From Mycobacteroides franklinii (GTDB lineage: Bacteria > Actinomycetota > Actinomycetes > Mycobacteriales > Mycobacteriaceae): 64,000 nt of DNA. The notes beneath the pieces were generated by a model, which saw nothing but the letters and a program-made list of their open reading frames with translations, was not told the origin of the DNA and ran no database searches. Positions 17,933-28,901 of this stretch are shown piece after piece; within the stretch, counting starts at the first letter, position 1, and each line of letters begins with the position of its first letter. Location of the stretch: assembly GCF_002013895.1 (NCBI RefSeq), contig NZ_MAFQ01000008.1, positions 1 through 64,000 of the forward strand, read 5' to 3'. The translations under genes were made by a program, and so were the position numbers.

Positions 17933-18334
17933 GTGTCGGGCCTATTCGGTTTGTTGGTACCCGGACTTCTCATGCTTGCCAGCCTTGGGCTGGGAAAGCT
18001 GGAAGCCGGGTTGATGCGGCATACCTTGCAACCAAGTGAGGTCGCCGATTTTCTGGACCAGGCAAGTCCGTCGGATATGAATCGCCTCGCCCGCGACGGC
18101 ATGCCGTCGGCCATCGAGGGTTTGCACCGGCGTCAACTGCAACGCATCGAGCCGTCTTTGGAAGCGGTTTATCAGGCCACCACGAACGGCCACAACCAGC
18201 CACGAATCAACGGTCCGTCCATGAGACCCGCGCGCACGCTCGGTACCCCCAGCCTGCGCGAAGAGGCCGTACCGTCCATGCGTTCGCGGCATTCGGTGGT
18301 GGATTCACTGCGTGCCGGTGGCGCAGCGGTGTAG
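17933..18334 (+). CDS. Small conserved membrane protein (Rv3675-like)
   Basis: A 133-residue protein with one hydrophobic segment at residues 3-21, then a charged region and a polar tail with repeated SMR motifs. The function is unknown. It is conserved in position upstream of crp in mycobacteria and starts with GTG. Confidence 0.75.
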   Translation: MSGLFGLLVPGLLMLASLGLGKLEAGLMRHTLQPSEVADFLDQASPSDMNRLARDGMPSAIEGLHRRQLQRIEPSLEAVYQATTNGHNQPRINGPSMRPARTLGTPSLREEAVPSMRSRHSVVDSLRAGGAAV

Positions 18335-18430
18335 CTTGGATCACGTTCTTTCGCGACCTGGCCTCTAGACTCATAGCGACGTGAGCAGGCCAGCGTAAGC
18401 ATGACTAACGAATTTGGGTAAGGGGCAAAC

Positions 18431-19105
18431 GTGGACGAGATCCTGGCAAGGGCCGGAATCTTCCAGGGTGTCGAACCGAGCGCCGTCTCGGCGCTCACCA
18501 AGCAGCTGCAGCCGGTTGACTTTCCGCGCGGGCACACGGTGTTCGCCGAAGGCGAGCCTGGCGACCGCCTGTACATCATCATCACCGGCAAGGTGAAGAT
18601 CGGTCGCCGGTCTCCTGATGGCCGTGAGAACCTGCTGACCATCATGGGACCGTCGGACATGTTCGGTGAGCTGTCGATCTTCGACCCGGGTCCCCGGACG
18701 TCGAGCGCCACCACCATCACCGAGGTACGCGCGGTGTCGATGGACCGGGACGCGTTGCGCGCCTGGATCGCCGACCGCCCGGAGATCGCCGAGCAGCTAC
18801 TGCGCGTGTTGGCCCGCCGCCTGCGTCGCACCAACAACAATCTCGCCGATTTGATCTTCACGGACGTGCCCGGCCGCGTGGCCAAGCAGCTACTGCAGCT
18901 CGCCCAGCGATTCGGCACCCAGGAGGGCGGCGCCCTGCGGGTGACGCACGACCTGACCCAGGAAGAGATCGCTCAGCTGGTGGGTGCATCCCGCGAGACC
19001 GTGAACAAGGCATTGGCCGATTTCGCGCACCGCGGCTGGATCCGGCTGGAGGGCAAGAGCGTCCTGATCTCGGACTCCGAGCGTCTGGCCCGTCGCGCGC
19101 GCTAG
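18431..19105 (+). CDS. crp: cAMP receptor protein Crp
   Basis: A 224-residue global regulator, ortholog of Rv3676. The cyclic-nucleotide-binding domain includes [16 protein letters not shown] (phosphate-binding cassette, near residues 78-93). The long C-helix is followed by a winged helix with recognition segment [11 protein letters not shown] near residue 185. Members bind TGTGA-N6-TCACA-type palindromes. A perfect example lies at 45624-45639 inside the mobile element. GTG start; no obvious Crp site directly upstream of its own gene. Confidence 0.95.
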   Translation: MDEILARAGIFQGVEPSAVSALTKQLQPVDFPRGHTVFAEGEPGDRLYIIITGKVKIGRRSPDGRENLLTIMGPSDMFGELSIFDPGPRTSSATTITEVRAVSMDRDALRAWIADRPEIAEQLLRVLARRLRRTNNNLADLIFTDVPGRVAKQLLQLAQRFGTQEGGALRVTHDLTQEEIAQLVGASRETVNKALADFAHRGWIRLEGKSVLISDSERLARRAR

Positions 19106-19116
19106 CTCCCCGCGCG

Positions 19117-19962
19117 TCAGCGTGATGCGCTGAATGCCACCAACGCCACGCACACAAGCGTCAGCACCGCACCGGCTTGTTGGACTCGACCGAGCCGCTC
19201 ATGCAGCACCACCCGGGCGATGAGAACCGTGACCACCGGGTACAGCGAGGACAGGACGGCCGCTACGCCCAGGCTTCCGTGCGCGGAGGCGTAGGTGAAC
19301 AGCAGCATCGCCGACGTGTCGAGCACACCCGCGAAGGGCACCACCCCGAACGGTGGGCGCAGGTTCTCGCGCAGGCTCTTCCAGCTGAACGCTCCGAGTA
19401 TCAGGATCAGGATGACCTCGGTGGCGCGAGAGATCACCACCGCCTCGACGGGGTGATACCTGCCGGCCTCGGCGAGCAGGATCATGCAGACCCCGAACAT
19501 CACCATGCAAAAAAACGACCATGCGAGCACTCGTCGTCCCGGTCGCTGCCCGTCCAGCCCTTCCGAGGCCGACGCCAACATGACGCCGACGAGAGTGCCG
19601 GCCAGCGCCAGGTAGGTCAGGCCCGAAAGCGACTGCCCGATCATGGCGCCCCACAGCACCGGGACCACCGCACCGACCGCGGCAATCGGCGAGACCACGC
19701 CCATCGGGCCGATGGCAAGAGCGCGATAGAGCGCATAGAGAGCAGTGAAAGCTGCTGGGCCGGAGAGCATTCCGAGCAGCGTGCGACCGTCGAAATGCGA
19801 TGACGAGGTGATCAGCGCGACCAGGCTCACCACCGCCAGCCCGACGGGGCGGCTCAGCGTCAGTACCGCGAGCGTCGATCGCCGCTTGCTTGCGTGGCCA
19901 CCGATGAAGTCGCTGATGCCCCAACTGAGCGAGCCCGCGAGGGCCAATGGGATGGAATTCAC
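19117..19962 (-). CDS. EamA/DMT-family transporter
   Basis: A 281-residue inner-membrane protein with about ten hydrophobic segments in two EamA-like halves. It opens with a WGISDF segment characteristic of drug/metabolite transporters. The substrate is unknown. It is convergent with crp (11-bp gap) and is not part of the order known from M. tuberculosis, so it is a lineage-specific insertion between crp and the beta-lactamase-fold gene. Confidence 0.85.
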   Translation of the reverse strand: MNSIPLALAGSLSWGISDFIGGHASKRRSTLAVLTLSRPVGLAVVSLVALITSSSHFDGRTLLGMLSGPAAFTALYALYRALAIGPMGVVSPIAAVGAVVPVLWGAMIGQSLSGLTYLALAGTLVGVMLASASEGLDGQRPGRRVLAWSFFCMVMFGVCMILLAEAGRYHPVEAVVISRATEVILILILGAFSWKSLRENLRPPFGVVPFAGVLDTSAMLLFTYASAHGSLGVAAVLSSLYPVVTVLIARVVLHERLGRVQQAGAVLTLVCVALVAFSASR

Positions 19963-19968
19963 CGCCGA

Positions 19969-20757
19969 CTAATCAGCGCGCAGGTAGTCCAGCTGCGCCT
20001 GCACCGACCATTCGGCGGCGCCCCATAGCGACGGGTCCACGTCGGTGTACACGAACTCGACAACCTGCCGCGCCGAGGCCTCGTCACCCAGTGCCGCCAG
20101 CGCCGCACGTACCTGGTCCAGCCGCTGCTCCCGGTGCGCCAGATATTCGGCCGAGACCGCCGAGAGGTCGCTTCGCTCTGGGCCGTGTCCGGGCAGCACC
20201 GTGCGCTTACCCAGGCCCTCAAGGCGTTTCAGCGACTCCAGGTAATCGCCCAGACCGCCGCCGTCCTGCGCGATGACCGTGGTGCCCCGTCCGAGGATGG
20301 TGTCGGCGGTCAGCACCGCGTCATCCAGAACTAGGGACACCGAATCGTCGCTGTGGCCAGGAGTCGCCAGCACCGAGATCGACAACCCCGCGACGTCGAT
20401 GCGTTCGCCGTCGGCCAGCGCCACCGAATCGCCGCGCAGCCAGGCCGGATCCGCGGCGCGTACCGGAGCACCGGTCAGCTCTACCAGCCGATCGACGCCA
20501 CCGGTGTGATCGAAATGTCGATGGCTCAGCAATACCAGGGCCACCTTGCCGATCTTCGCGAGTTCCTCGGCGTGCACATCGGGGTCACCGGCGGCGACGC
20601 CCGGGCCGGGGTCGACGATGACGATCTCGTCGCTGCCCGGAGCCCGCAGCACCCAGGTGTTGGTGCCCTCGAGCGTCATCATCCCTGGGTTATTGGCCAA
20701 CAGCACCGAGGCGGTCTCGGTGACCGGACGCAGCTGCCCATAAGCGGGATGGGTCAT
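19969..20757 (-). CDS. Metallo-beta-lactamase-fold hydrolase (Rv3677c-like)
   Basis: A 262-residue hydrolase with the metal-binding motif [12 protein letters not shown] (HxHxDH, His-Phe variant near residue 77), GHSDDS and a carboxy GHGPER histidine, plus a LACTB2-like carboxy-terminal helical domain. Hydrolase or nuclease activity is inferred from family. Its ATG overlaps the RidA stop (TGATG), so the pair is coupled. Confidence 0.88.
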   Translation of the reverse strand: MTHPAYGQLRPVTETASVLLANNPGMMTLEGTNTWVLRAPGSDEIVIVDPGPGVAAGDPDVHAEELAKIGKVALVLLSHRHFDHTGGVDRLVELTGAPVRAADPAWLRGDSVALADGERIDVAGLSISVLATPGHSDDSVSLVLDDAVLTADTILGRGTTVIAQDGGGLGDYLESLKRLEGLGKRTVLPGHGPERSDLSAVSAEYLAHREQRLDQVRAALAALGDEASARQVVEFVYTDVDPSLWGAAEWSVQAQLDYLRAD

Positions 20758-21230
20758 CAGGCGGAGACTTCCGCGCGGACCTCCACGATGATCTCGACCT
20801 CGACCGGGGCGTTGATCGGCAGCTCGGCGACACCCACGGCCGAGCGCGCATGCACCCCGGCGTCCCCGAACACCTCACCGAGCAGCTCCGAGGCTCCGTT
20901 CACCACGCCGGGCTGACCGGTGAATCCCGGCGCCGACGCGACGAATCCGACGACCTTGACCACCTTCACGACATTGTTGATCCCGACCAGGGCATCGACC
21001 GCGGCCACCGCGTTGAGGGCGCAGGTACGGGCGAGCGCCTTGGCGTCTTCCGGGGATACCTCTGCACCGACCTTGCCCGCGGTGACCAGGCTGCCGTTCA
21101 CCATGGGCAGCTGCCCCGAGGTGTAGACGTGGTTACCGCTGCGTACCGCGGGCTGATACGCCGCCAACGGCGCAGCGACGGCGGGCAGTTCGATTCCCAG
21201 CTCCGCCAGCCGCGCGCTGTGCGTGCTCAC
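20757..21230 (-). CDS. RidA/YjgF-family protein (Rv3678c-like)
   Basis: A 157-residue enamine/imine deaminase-like protein of the low-identity RidA group, with the family pattern [11 protein letters not shown] near residue 32 and the carboxy motif VEVEIIVEV. It protects PLP enzymes from reactive enamines in known members. The catalytic arginine of true RidA is not obvious, so activity is uncertain. GTG start overlaps the small upstream gene by 4 bp. Confidence 0.88.
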   Translation of the reverse strand: MSTHSARLAELGIELPAVAAPLAAYQPAVRSGNHVYTSGQLPMVNGSLVTAGKVGAEVSPEDAKALARTCALNAVAAVDALVGINNVVKVVKVVGFVASAPGFTGQPGVVNGASELLGEVFGDAGVHARSAVGVAELPINAPVEVEIIVEVRAEVSA

Positions 21231-21388
21231 TTCGACCGCTTCAGGTAGGCGACATGCTGTTCACCGGTGGGCCCTGGCAGCACGCTCACCAGCTCCCATC
21301 CGTCGCTTCCCCATTGGTCCAGGATCTGCTTGGTGGCGTGTGTCAACAGCGGGACGGTCGCGTACTCCCACGCGGTGCGTTCGGTCAT
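21227..21388 (-). CDS. DUF4177-type 53-residue protein
   Basis: A short gene reading MTERTAWEYATVPLL, then a helix and DGWELVSVLPG, the conserved core of DUF4177 proteins. Its stop overlaps the GTG of the RidA gene (GTGA), making it the head of the RidA/beta-lactamase-fold operon. The M. tuberculosis equivalent is the small gene after Rv3678c. The function is unknown. Confidence 0.85.
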   Translation of the reverse strand: MTERTAWEYATVPLLTHATKQILDQWGSDGWELVSVLPGPTGEQHVAYLKRSK

Positions 21389-21446
21389 ATACGCACCCTA
21401 GGGCGTTCGGGATTGCCAGTCGATGCCGGACAGTTAGCATGCTCGC

Positions 21447-22490
21447 GTGGTGAACACTTCCCCTGACTCCCCCAGCGACGCGGCTGCGGGGCCCCCCTTA
21501 ACTGCGTGGCCTGCGCGAGTCGCGAATGCACGGCTGCACTTTGTGACCGGCAAGGGCGGGACGGGAAAGTCGACCATCGCCGCGGCGCTGGCCCTCGCGC
21601 TGGCGGCGGGCGGTCGCAAGGTGCTGCTGGTCGAGGTCGAAAACCGCCAGGGCATCGCCCAGCTTTTCGATGTGCCGCCGCTGGCGCCCAAGGAACTCAA
21701 GATCGCCACCGCCGAGGGCGGCGGAGTCGTGAACGCGCTCGCCATCGAGATCGAGACGGCGTTCATGGAATACCTCGAGATGTTCTACAACCTGGGCCTG
21801 GCCGGGCGCGCGATGAAACGCATCGGTGCCATCGAGTTCGCCACCACCATTGCGCCGGGTCTGCGTGACGTGATCTTGACCGGCAAGATCAAGGAGTGCA
21901 TCGTCCGCACCGATAAGTCGGGGCGCCACGTGTACGACGCCGTCGTGGTCGATGCCCCACCCACCGGCCGGATCGCCCGCTTCCTGGATGTGACGTCCGC
22001 GCTGTCCGATATCGCCAAGGGCGGCCCGATTCATTCGCAGTCCGAGGGGGTGCGCAGGCTGCTGCACTCGGACCAGACGGCCATCCACTTGGTGACCCTG
22101 CTTGAGGCGCTGCCCATGCAGGAAACCGCCGAGGCCATCGCCGAACTGAGCGCAATGGGTATGCCGGTGGGCAGTGTCATCGTCAACCGAACTGTGGTTC
22201 CGCACCTGTCCCCCACCGATCTGGACAAGGCGGCCGAGGGCGTGATCGACGCCGACGCGGTGCGTAAGGCGTTGACCGAGAACAACGTAACCCTCTCTGA
22301 CATCGACTTCGCCGGTCTGCTTACCGAGACCATCGAGCACGCGACGCGGATGCGGGCGCGCGCCGAGAGCGAGGAACTGCTCGGCGAACTGCAGATACCT
22401 CGGCTGGAATTGCCCACCCTGGCCGACGGTGTCGACCTGGGCAGCCTCTACGAACTGGCCGAGAGCCTGGCCGAACAGGGAGTCCGATGA
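21447..22490 (+). CDS. bagA: Get3/ArsA-like ATPase BagA
   Basis: A 347-residue ATPase, ortholog of Rv3679. Deviant Walker [10 protein letters not shown] near residue 35, VDAPPTGR switch region near residue 170. Known: the Rv3679/Rv3680 pair forms a bacterial Get3-like complex and its loss changes sensitivity to some compounds and growth on glycerol. This subunit lacks the metal-binding features of ArsA. The last codons overlap bagB (ATGA). Confidence 0.9.
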   Translation: MVNTSPDSPSDAAAGPPLTAWPARVANARLHFVTGKGGTGKSTIAAALALALAAGGRKVLLVEVENRQGIAQLFDVPPLAPKELKIATAEGGGVVNALAIEIETAFMEYLEMFYNLGLAGRAMKRIGAIEFATTIAPGLRDVILTGKIKECIVRTDKSGRHVYDAVVVDAPPTGRIARFLDVTSALSDIAKGGPIHSQSEGVRRLLHSDQTAIHLVTLLEALPMQETAEAIAELSAMGMPVGSVIVNRTVVPHLSPTDLDKAAEGVIDADAVRKALTENNVTLSDIDFAGLLTETIEHATRMRARAESEELLGELQIPRLELPTLADGVDLGSLYELAESLAEQGVR

Positions 22491-23608
22491 GCACCACACC
22501 TGCCGTCTTGGACATGGCGGCCATCCTCGAAGACCGCAAGAACCGCGTCGTGGTGTGTTGTGGCGCAGGCGGTGTCGGCAAGACGACCACCGCGGCATCC
22601 GTAGCGCTACGCGCCGCGGAGTACGGCCGCACCGTGGTGGTGCTGACCATCGACCCGGCGCGCCGGCTGGCGCAGTCGCTGGGCATCGAGGATCTGGGGA
22701 ATACCCCACAGCAGGTGCACATCGAGGGTCTCAAGGGTGAGCTGTACGCGATGATGCTGGACATGCGTCGCACCTTCGACGAGTTGGTGGTCCAGCACGC
22801 GGGATCCGATCGCGCACAATCGATTCTGGACAACAAGTTCTATCAGACCGTCGCCACCTCCATGTCGGGCACGCAGGAGTACATGGCCATGGAGAAGCTG
22901 GGCCAGCTTCTGCACGAAGACAAGTGGGACCTGATCGTGGTGGACACGCCGCCGTCTCGCAATGCCCTGGACTTCCTGGACGCGCCAAAGCGTTTGGGCA
23001 GCTTCATGGATGGCCGACTCTGGAAGATGCTGCTGGGCTCCAGCCGCGGTCTGGGGCGCATCGTCACCGGAGCCGTCGGCTTGGCCATGAAGGCGTTGTC
23101 GACGGTGCTCGGCTCGCAATTGCTTTCCGATGCTTCGATGTTCGTGCAATCGCTGGACTCCACATTCGGCGGATTCCGCGAGAAGGCCGACCGCACCTAC
23201 GAGCTGCTGCGCCGGCGCAGCACCCAATTCATCGTGGTGTCGGCCGCCGAGCCCGACGCGCTGCGTGAGGCCACCTTCTTCGTCGAGCGGCTGACTCAGG
23301 AGGGCATGCCGCTGGCGGGGCTCATCCTCAACCGCACCCATCCCACGCTCTCAAGCCTGACCGTCGAGCGCGCTGTCGACGTCGCCGACAACATCGAAGA
23401 ATCGGGCGAGTACAGCCTGCCCGCGGCGGTGCTACGGGTTCACGCCGAGCGCGCGGCCACCGCGAAGCGGGAGATCCGGCTGTTGTCGCGGTTCACGAGC
23501 GCCAACCCGTCGGTCCCGATCGTCGGGGTGCCCTCGTTGCCGTTCGATGTCTCTGATGTGGACGCGCTGCGCGCCATCGCCGACCAGATCACCGGCGTCG
23601 CTTCCTAG
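22487..23608 (+). CDS. bagB: Get3/ArsA-like ATPase BagB
   Basis: A 373-residue partner ATPase, ortholog of Rv3680. Deviant Walker [13 protein letters not shown] near residue 25, followed by [11 protein letters not shown] and the VVDTPPSRN switch region near residue 152. Tight coupling to bagA fits a heteromeric assembly. The absence of tail-anchor receptor genes nearby leaves the client unknown. Confidence 0.9.
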   Translation: MSTTPAVLDMAAILEDRKNRVVVCCGAGGVGKTTTAASVALRAAEYGRTVVVLTIDPARRLAQSLGIEDLGNTPQQVHIEGLKGELYAMMLDMRRTFDELVVQHAGSDRAQSILDNKFYQTVATSMSGTQEYMAMEKLGQLLHEDKWDLIVVDTPPSRNALDFLDAPKRLGSFMDGRLWKMLLGSSRGLGRIVTGAVGLAMKALSTVLGSQLLSDASMFVQSLDSTFGGFREKADRTYELLRRRSTQFIVVSAAEPDALREATFFVERLTQEGMPLAGLILNRTHPTLSSLTVERAVDVADNIEESGEYSLPAAVLRVHAERAATAKREIRLLSRFTSANPSVPIVGVPSLPFDVSDVDALRAIADQITGVAS

Positions 23609-23628
23609 GGAGCTATCCCTACAACGCA

Positions 23629-23688
23629 GCGAGCGCGCACTTGGGTGTCCGAAATCTTCGCGGATTCGGTGCCCATGTGCGCGCTCGG
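23629..23688. terminator. Long hairpin between convergent bagB and whiB4
   Basis: GAGCGCGCAC (23631-23640) pairs with GTGCGCGCTC (23677-23686), and TCCGAA/TTCGG elements pair inside. It is a bidirectional 3'-end hairpin without a T-run, of the same style as the one at 11831-11884. Confidence 0.65.
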
Positions 23689-23708
23689 CGTCTTAAGTGT
23701 TTAAGCGT

Positions 23709-24053
23709 CTAAACGGCGCTCTTGTGCTTGCGCTGCGCGGCGAAGAAGTCAGCCCAGGATTCCACCTCGGGATGAGCCTTCAGCATCGCGCGACGCTGCC
23801 GTTCGGTCAGTCCGCCCCAGACCCCGAACTCCACACGGTTATCCAGCGCGTCGGCGCCGCATTCCATCATCACGGGGCAGTGCCGGCAGATGACCGCAGC
23901 CTTGCGCTGTGCCGCTCCGCGTACGAACAACTCGTCAGGGTCGCCCTGTCTGCATCTGGCCTGAGAAACCCAGGCAATGCGTGCTTCTCCACCATCGATC
24001 GATACCGCCGTCTGCAAAGCACTCATGGCTGGCCGTGAAGCTGACACAGGCAA
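23709..24053 (-). CDS. whiB4: WhiB4 iron-sulfur redox regulator
   Basis: A 114-residue Wbl protein that holds a 4Fe-4S cluster and in M. tuberculosis tunes antioxidant gene expression. Four cysteines follow the family layout: one in QARCR, then CRHC, then MMEC. GVWGGLTERQRR gives the Wbl turn, and a basic tail follows. The start is uncertain: TTG 24053 after GAAGGGA gives a length close to the M. tuberculosis protein, ATG 24026 is a good alternative. Confidence 0.9.
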   Translation of the reverse strand: MPVSASRPAMSALQTAVSIDGGEARIAWVSQARCRQGDPDELFVRGAAQRKAAVICRHCPVMMECGADALDNRVEFGVWGGLTERQRRAMLKAHPEVESWADFFAAQRKHKSAV

Positions 24054-24279
24054 TCCCTTCTATCACGAGCGGCCCTTCGAGAGGTGTGGGCCACAGTCCG
24101 CTTGGTGTGTAACTTGAATCACACCGTGAGATCAAGTTAGTGGTCAGAGATCTTCAACGCAACATCTGAATCGAATTTTTTGGGACGGTTGTGCCGACAA
24201 CGTCTTTTCATCGCCCCGCGGAGGCCCCGCGTTACCAACCAACTACCCCGCAGACACCTCTGAGGACGCCACGTACCCT

Positions 24280-26721
24280 GTGCGTATGCCAGAACGGCTG
24301 TCCCCCCCTGACCCCCCCGCCACGACTCTCGCGAAGCTTGCGGGCTGCGGACTTGTCGCCGCGGTGGTCTTGGCCGGGCTGATGTTCCCCTTCGCGGGTG
24401 GATTCGGGCTGGCATCCAATCGTGCGTCCGACGTGGTAGCCAACGGCTCCACCCAGTTGCTTCAGGGCGAGGTGCCCGCCGTCACCACGGTGGAAGACGC
24501 CAAGGGCAACAAGATTGCGTACCTCTACACACAGCGACGTTTCGAGGTGCCCGCCGACCAAATCGCCGACACCATGAAGCTGGCCCTCCTGTCCATCGAG
24601 GACAAGCGCTTCACCTCGCATAACGGTGTCGACTGGAAGGGCACACTGGGCGGCCTGGCCGGATACGCCTCCGGCGACGAAGGCACGCGCGGTGGTTCGA
24701 CGATCGAACAGCAGTATGTGAAGAACTACCAGCTGCTGGTGGTGGCCAAGACCGACGCGGAGCGCAAGGCAGCCATCGAGACCACCCCCGCCCGCAAGCT
24801 CCGCGAGATCCGGATGGCGCTGCGGCTGGATCAGACCTTCACCAAGCAGGAGATCCTGACCCGGTACCTGAACCTGGTGTCATTCGGTAACAACTCCTTC
24901 GGTGTGCAGGATGCCGCACAGACCTACTTCGGTGTCGACGCCAAAGATCTGAACTGGCAGCAAGCCGCCCTGTTGGCGGGCATGGTGCAGTCCACCTCCG
25001 GACTCAACCCCTACGTCAATCCCGAAGGCGCACTGGCACGTCGGAACCTGGTGCTCGACACCATGATTGCCAACGCCCCGGAGAAGAAGGACGAGCTGCT
25101 GGCCGCCAGGGCACAGCCCCTAGGCGTGCTGCCTCAGCCCAATGAGCTGCCCCGCGGGTGCATCGCCGCAGGTGACCGCGCGTTCTTCTGCGATTATGTG
25201 CTCGACTACCTGGCCAAGTCAGGTATCAGCAAGGACCAGGTGATGAAGGGCGGATACCTCATCCGCACCACCTTGGACCCGGACGTGCAGAACTCCGTGA
25301 AGCAGGCGGTATCGCACATCGCCGATCCGGGTCTCAACGGCATCGCCAACGTCATGAGCATCATCAAGCCGGGCCAGACCATCCACCCCATCTTGGCAAT
25401 GGCCTCCAGTCGTACGTACGGCCTGGACGCCAACACTTACCAGACCATGCAGCCCCAACCCTTCTCCCTCGTCGGCGACGGCGCCGGCTCGATCTTCAAG
25501 ATCTTCACGGTCGCTGCGGCCATGGATATGGGCATGGGCATCAACACCGTGCTGGATGTGCCGCCCACCTTCGCGGCCAAGGGCCTGGGCAGCAGTGACG
25601 GCTCCAAGGGATGTCCCAAGGACAACTGGTGCGTCAAGAACGTCGGCAATTACCGTTCCCCGATGAGCATCACCGACGCCCTCGCGACCTCCCCGAACAC
25701 GGCGTTCGCCAAGCTCATTCAGTCGATTGGCGTGTCCAAGGCAGTGGATATGGCCGTCAAGCTGGGTATGCGTTCCTACGCCGAACCGGGCACCGCCAAG
25801 CCATACGACCCCGAGGGCGACGAGAGCCTGGCGGACTACATCAAGAAATACAACCTGGGCTCGTTCACTCTCGGCCCGATTCAGATCAACCCACTCGAAT
25901 TGTCCAATGTGGCAGCCACTCTGGCTTCGGGTGGCAAATGGTGCCCACCCAACCCCATCGACAAGGTCTTCGACCGCCACGGCAAGGAAGTGCCCACGAC
26001 GGTCGAGGCCTGCGAACAGGTGGTGCCCACGGGATTGGCCAACACCCTGGCCAACGCGATGAGCAAGGACGATCAGCCCGGCGGTACGGCCGCGGGTTCC
26101 GCGGGATCGGTCGGGTGGAGCCTGCCGCTGTCCAGCAAGACCGGGACCACCGAGGCGCACCGCTCGTCGGCATTCCTGGGGTTCACCAACAACCTGGCCG
26201 GAGCGAGCTACATCTACGACGACTCGACCACACCGGGCGACCTGTGCTCCTTCCCGCTACGCAAGTGCGGAGACGGAAACCTCTACGGCGGCAACGAGCC
26301 CGCGCGCGCCTGGTTCGAGGCGATGAAACCGATCGCCGACAACTACGGTCCGACCGTGCTGCCGCCCACCGAGCCGCGGTACGTGGAAGGTGGTCCGGGG
26401 TCCAAGGTGCCCAGCATCAACGGTCTGCGCGAGTCCGAGGCCCGGGATATCCTCAAGAAGGCCGGTTTCAGGGTGGCCGACCAAGCCAGCTCGGTGAACA
26501 GCACGGCGCCGTTCAACGAGGTCGTGGGTACCAGCCCGTCCGGAACCACCATTCCCGGTTCCGTCATCACCATCATGCTGAGCAACGGCATTCCGCCGGC
26601 TCCGCCGCCCATTGTCTTTCCCGGCATGCCCGGTATGCCGCCTGGCGAGATGACCACCACGATCGTGAACATCCCCGGCCTGCCGCCCATCACGGTGCCG
26701 GTGCTGGCGCCACCCCCGTGA
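24280..26721 (+). CDS. ponA2: Bifunctional penicillin-binding protein PonA2
   Basis: An 813-residue class A PBP for peptidoglycan polymerisation and crosslinking. One amino-terminal membrane helix (about 20-45) is followed by a GT51 domain with the catalytic Glu in SIEDKRF near residue 106 and GGSTIEQQ. The transpeptidase has SIFK near 403, SPN near 470 and SKTGTT near 619, and a single PASTA domain sits near 707-770 before a Pro-rich tail. All catalytic motifs are present. GTG 24280 or ATG 24286 can start it. Confidence 0.95.
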   Translation: MRMPERLSPPDPPATTLAKLAGCGLVAAVVLAGLMFPFAGGFGLASNRASDVVANGSTQLLQGEVPAVTTVEDAKGNKIAYLYTQRRFEVPADQIADTMKLALLSIEDKRFTSHNGVDWKGTLGGLAGYASGDEGTRGGSTIEQQYVKNYQLLVVAKTDAERKAAIETTPARKLREIRMALRLDQTFTKQEILTRYLNLVSFGNNSFGVQDAAQTYFGVDAKDLNWQQAALLAGMVQSTSGLNPYVNPEGALARRNLVLDTMIANAPEKKDELLAARAQPLGVLPQPNELPRGCIAAGDRAFFCDYVLDYLAKSGISKDQVMKGGYLIRTTLDPDVQNSVKQAVSHIADPGLNGIANVMSIIKPGQTIHPILAMASSRTYGLDANTYQTMQPQPFSLVGDGAGSIFKIFTVAAAMDMGMGINTVLDVPPTFAAKGLGSSDGSKGCPKDNWCVKNVGNYRSPMSITDALATSPNTAFAKLIQSIGVSKAVDMAVKLGMRSYAEPGTAKPYDPEGDESLADYIKKYNLGSFTLGPIQINPLELSNVAATLASGGKWCPPNPIDKVFDRHGKEVPTTVEACEQVVPTGLANTLANAMSKDDQPGGTAAGSAGSVGWSLPLSSKTGTTEAHRSSAFLGFTNNLAGASYIYDDSTTPGDLCSFPLRKCGDGNLYGGNEPARAWFEAMKPIADNYGPTVLPPTEPRYVEGGPGSKVPSINGLRESEARDILKKAGFRVADQASSVNSTAPFNEVVGTSPSGTTIPGSVITIMLSNGIPPAPPPIVFPGMPGMPPGEMTTTIVNIPGLPPITVPVLAPPP

Positions 26722-26791
26722 TCTAGACGAGAAATTCGCCACGTTTTGCGGTGGTGATCAGGGGTACCTCAGCTTTCGGAGTTACTCTCGG

Positions 26792-27757
26792 ATGATGAGT
26801 ACGTCGTTGAACACGGTCATCAAGCGGGCGGCCGCCTACTCGGCAGGTTCGGCCGCGCTTGGCATCGGGTACGCGTCGATCATCGAACGCAACGCGTTCA
26901 CCGTGCGCGAAGCGACGATGGATGTACTCGATCCCGGCGCCTCGCCGTTGCGCGTGCTGCACATCAGCGACATCCACATGCGGCCCGGCCAGCGCCTCAA
27001 GCAGGCCTGGTTGCGTGAATTGGCACAGTGGCAGCCGGACCTGGTGATCAACACCGGCGACAATCTTGCGCACCCCAGGGCGGTGTCCTCGGTGGTGCAG
27101 GCGTTGGGTGACTTGCTTTCGGTCCCAGGACTTTTCGTCTTCGGAAGCAACGACTACTTTGGACCGCGGCTCAAGAACCCGGCCAAGTACCTGTACAAGA
27201 GCGATGAACGCAAGCACGGCGAACCACTGCCGTGGCAGGATCTGCGCGCCGCGTTCACCGAGCGCGGTTGGCACGATATGACCCACACCCGACACGAGCT
27301 GGAGGTCGCCGGAGTACGGATCGCGGCCGCCGGGGTGGACGATCCGCATCTGCACCGCGACCGCTACGACACCATTGCCGGGATGCCCAACCCGCTGGCG
27401 ACACTGCGGCTGGGGCTGACCCACTCACCCGAACCGCGAGTGCTGGACCGTTTCGCCGAGGACGGCTACCAGCTGGTGATGGCCGGTCACACCCATGGCG
27501 GGCAGCTGTGCCTGCCGTTTTACGGGGCGATCGTCACCAACTGCGAGCTGGACCGTTCCCGGGTGAAGGGCCCATCGCAGTGGGGTTCACACATGCAGCT
27601 CCACGTGTCGGCGGGTATCGGGACGTCACCGTTCGCACCGATGCGGTTCTTCTGCCGTCCGGAGGCGACGCTGCTGACCTTGGTGCCGGCGCGCGTCGGC
27701 AGCCAAGGGGCCGATGCCGAATCCGGTGACCGGTCGCCCAGCGCTACCGTGCAGTGA
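26792..27757 (+). CDS. Metallophosphoesterase (Rv3683-like)
   Basis: A 321-residue calcineurin-type phosphoesterase. The metal ligands appear as HISDIHM, NTGDN, GSNDY (in place of GNHD) and GHTHGGQ. An amino-terminal hydrophobic segment may tether it. The substrate is unknown. It stands downstream of ponA2 and is followed after 1 bp by the cysteine-synthase-like gene. Confidence 0.88.
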   Translation: MMSTSLNTVIKRAAAYSAGSAALGIGYASIIERNAFTVREATMDVLDPGASPLRVLHISDIHMRPGQRLKQAWLRELAQWQPDLVINTGDNLAHPRAVSSVVQALGDLLSVPGLFVFGSNDYFGPRLKNPAKYLYKSDERKHGEPLPWQDLRAAFTERGWHDMTHTRHELEVAGVRIAAAGVDDPHLHRDRYDTIAGMPNPLATLRLGLTHSPEPRVLDRFAEDGYQLVMAGHTHGGQLCLPFYGAIVTNCELDRSRVKGPSQWGSHMQLHVSAGIGTSPFAPMRFFCRPEATLLTLVPARVGSQGADAESGDRSPSATVQ

Positions 27758-27758
27758 C

Positions 27759-28829
27759 GTGAGCCGTGCGTGGGCCGATAACGCGGTCCGATTGATCGAG
27801 GCCGATGCCCGTCGTAGCGCCGACACTCACCTGCTGCGGTATCCGTTACCGGCGGCGTGGGCCGACACCGTGGATGTGCAGCTGTACCTCAAGGACGAGT
27901 CCACGCACATCACCGGCAGCCTCAAACATCGTTTGGCGCGTTCGCTTTTCCTGTACGGACTGTGCAACGGATTCATTCGTGAGAACGCCACGATCGTGGA
28001 GGCGTCATCGGGTTCCACGGCGGTCTCCGAGGCCTATTTCGCGCAGCTGTTGGGGTTGCCGTTCATTGCGGTGATGCCGGCGTCGACCAGCCCCAGCAAG
28101 ATTGCCTTGATTGAATCCCAGGGTGGCCGTTGTCATTTCGTTGACGAGGCGCAGCAGGTGTACGCCGAGGCGCAGCGGCTTGCCCGCGAGACCGGTGGGC
28201 ATTACCTGGATCAGTTCACCAATGCCGAACGGGCCACCGACTGGCGCGGAAACAACAACATCGCCGAATCGATCTTCAACCAGATGCATCACGAAAAGCA
28301 TCCGCTGCCAACGTGGATCGTGGTCGGCGCGGGCACGGGCGGAACCAGCGCCACCATCGGTCGCTACATCCGGTACCGGCGCTACCCCACCAAACTGTGC
28401 GTGGTGGACCCCGACAACTCCGCGTTCTACCCGTCATATCTCTCGGGACATGATGTGGTGACCGGGATTTCGTCGCGCATCGAGGGCATCGGGCGCCCCC
28501 GTGTGGAGCCGTCGTTTCTGCCGACGGTGGTGGACCGCATGGAGCAGATACCCGACGAGTTCTCGGTGGCCCTCACCCGCCATGCCAGCGCGGTGCTGGG
28601 CCGACGGGTGGGCGCGTCGACGGGAACCAACCTGTGCGGCGCATTCCGGCTGATCTCGGAAATGGCCAGCAACGGCGTTGGTGGCTCCGTTGTCACCTTG
28701 CTGGCCGATAGCGGCGACCGGTACGCCGACACCTACTTCGACGATCACTGGGTCGCCGAGCAGGAATTCGATCTGCTGGGGCCATCGGTACGCCTTGCGC
28801 AGTTCGAGGACACCGGCCGCTGGGACTAG
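27759..28829 (+). CDS. PLP-dependent cysteine synthase-like enzyme (Rv3684-like)
   Basis: A 356-residue fold-type II PLP enzyme. The cofactor lysine lies in GSLKHR near residue 50, the substrate loop ASSGST near residue 83 and the phosphate loop GAGTGGTSA near residue 190. It is longer than CysK and related to cysteine synthase/cystathionine-beta-synthase-like enzymes; the exact reaction is not known. GTG 27759 follows the phosphoesterase stop directly. Confidence 0.88.
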   Translation: MSRAWADNAVRLIEADARRSADTHLLRYPLPAAWADTVDVQLYLKDESTHITGSLKHRLARSLFLYGLCNGFIRENATIVEASSGSTAVSEAYFAQLLGLPFIAVMPASTSPSKIALIESQGGRCHFVDEAQQVYAEAQRLARETGGHYLDQFTNAERATDWRGNNNIAESIFNQMHHEKHPLPTWIVVGAGTGGTSATIGRYIRYRRYPTKLCVVDPDNSAFYPSYLSGHDVVTGISSRIEGIGRPRVEPSFLPTVVDRMEQIPDEFSVALTRHASAVLGRRVGASTGTNLCGAFRLISEMASNGVGGSVVTLLADSGDRYADTYFDDHWVAEQEFDLLGPSVRLAQFEDTGRWD

Positions 28830-28901
28830 TCCATGCGACGTAGCGGCGACTACGGCGTGAAGCTGACGCCCGTCGGGACCACCCGCCACTAGGTTCGGTA
28901 C

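Noticed and set aside
24101..24125. CRP site upstream of whiB4
   Set aside because: GTGTG-N10-CACAC is palindromic but the half sites and spacing do not fit TGTGA-N6-TCACA.
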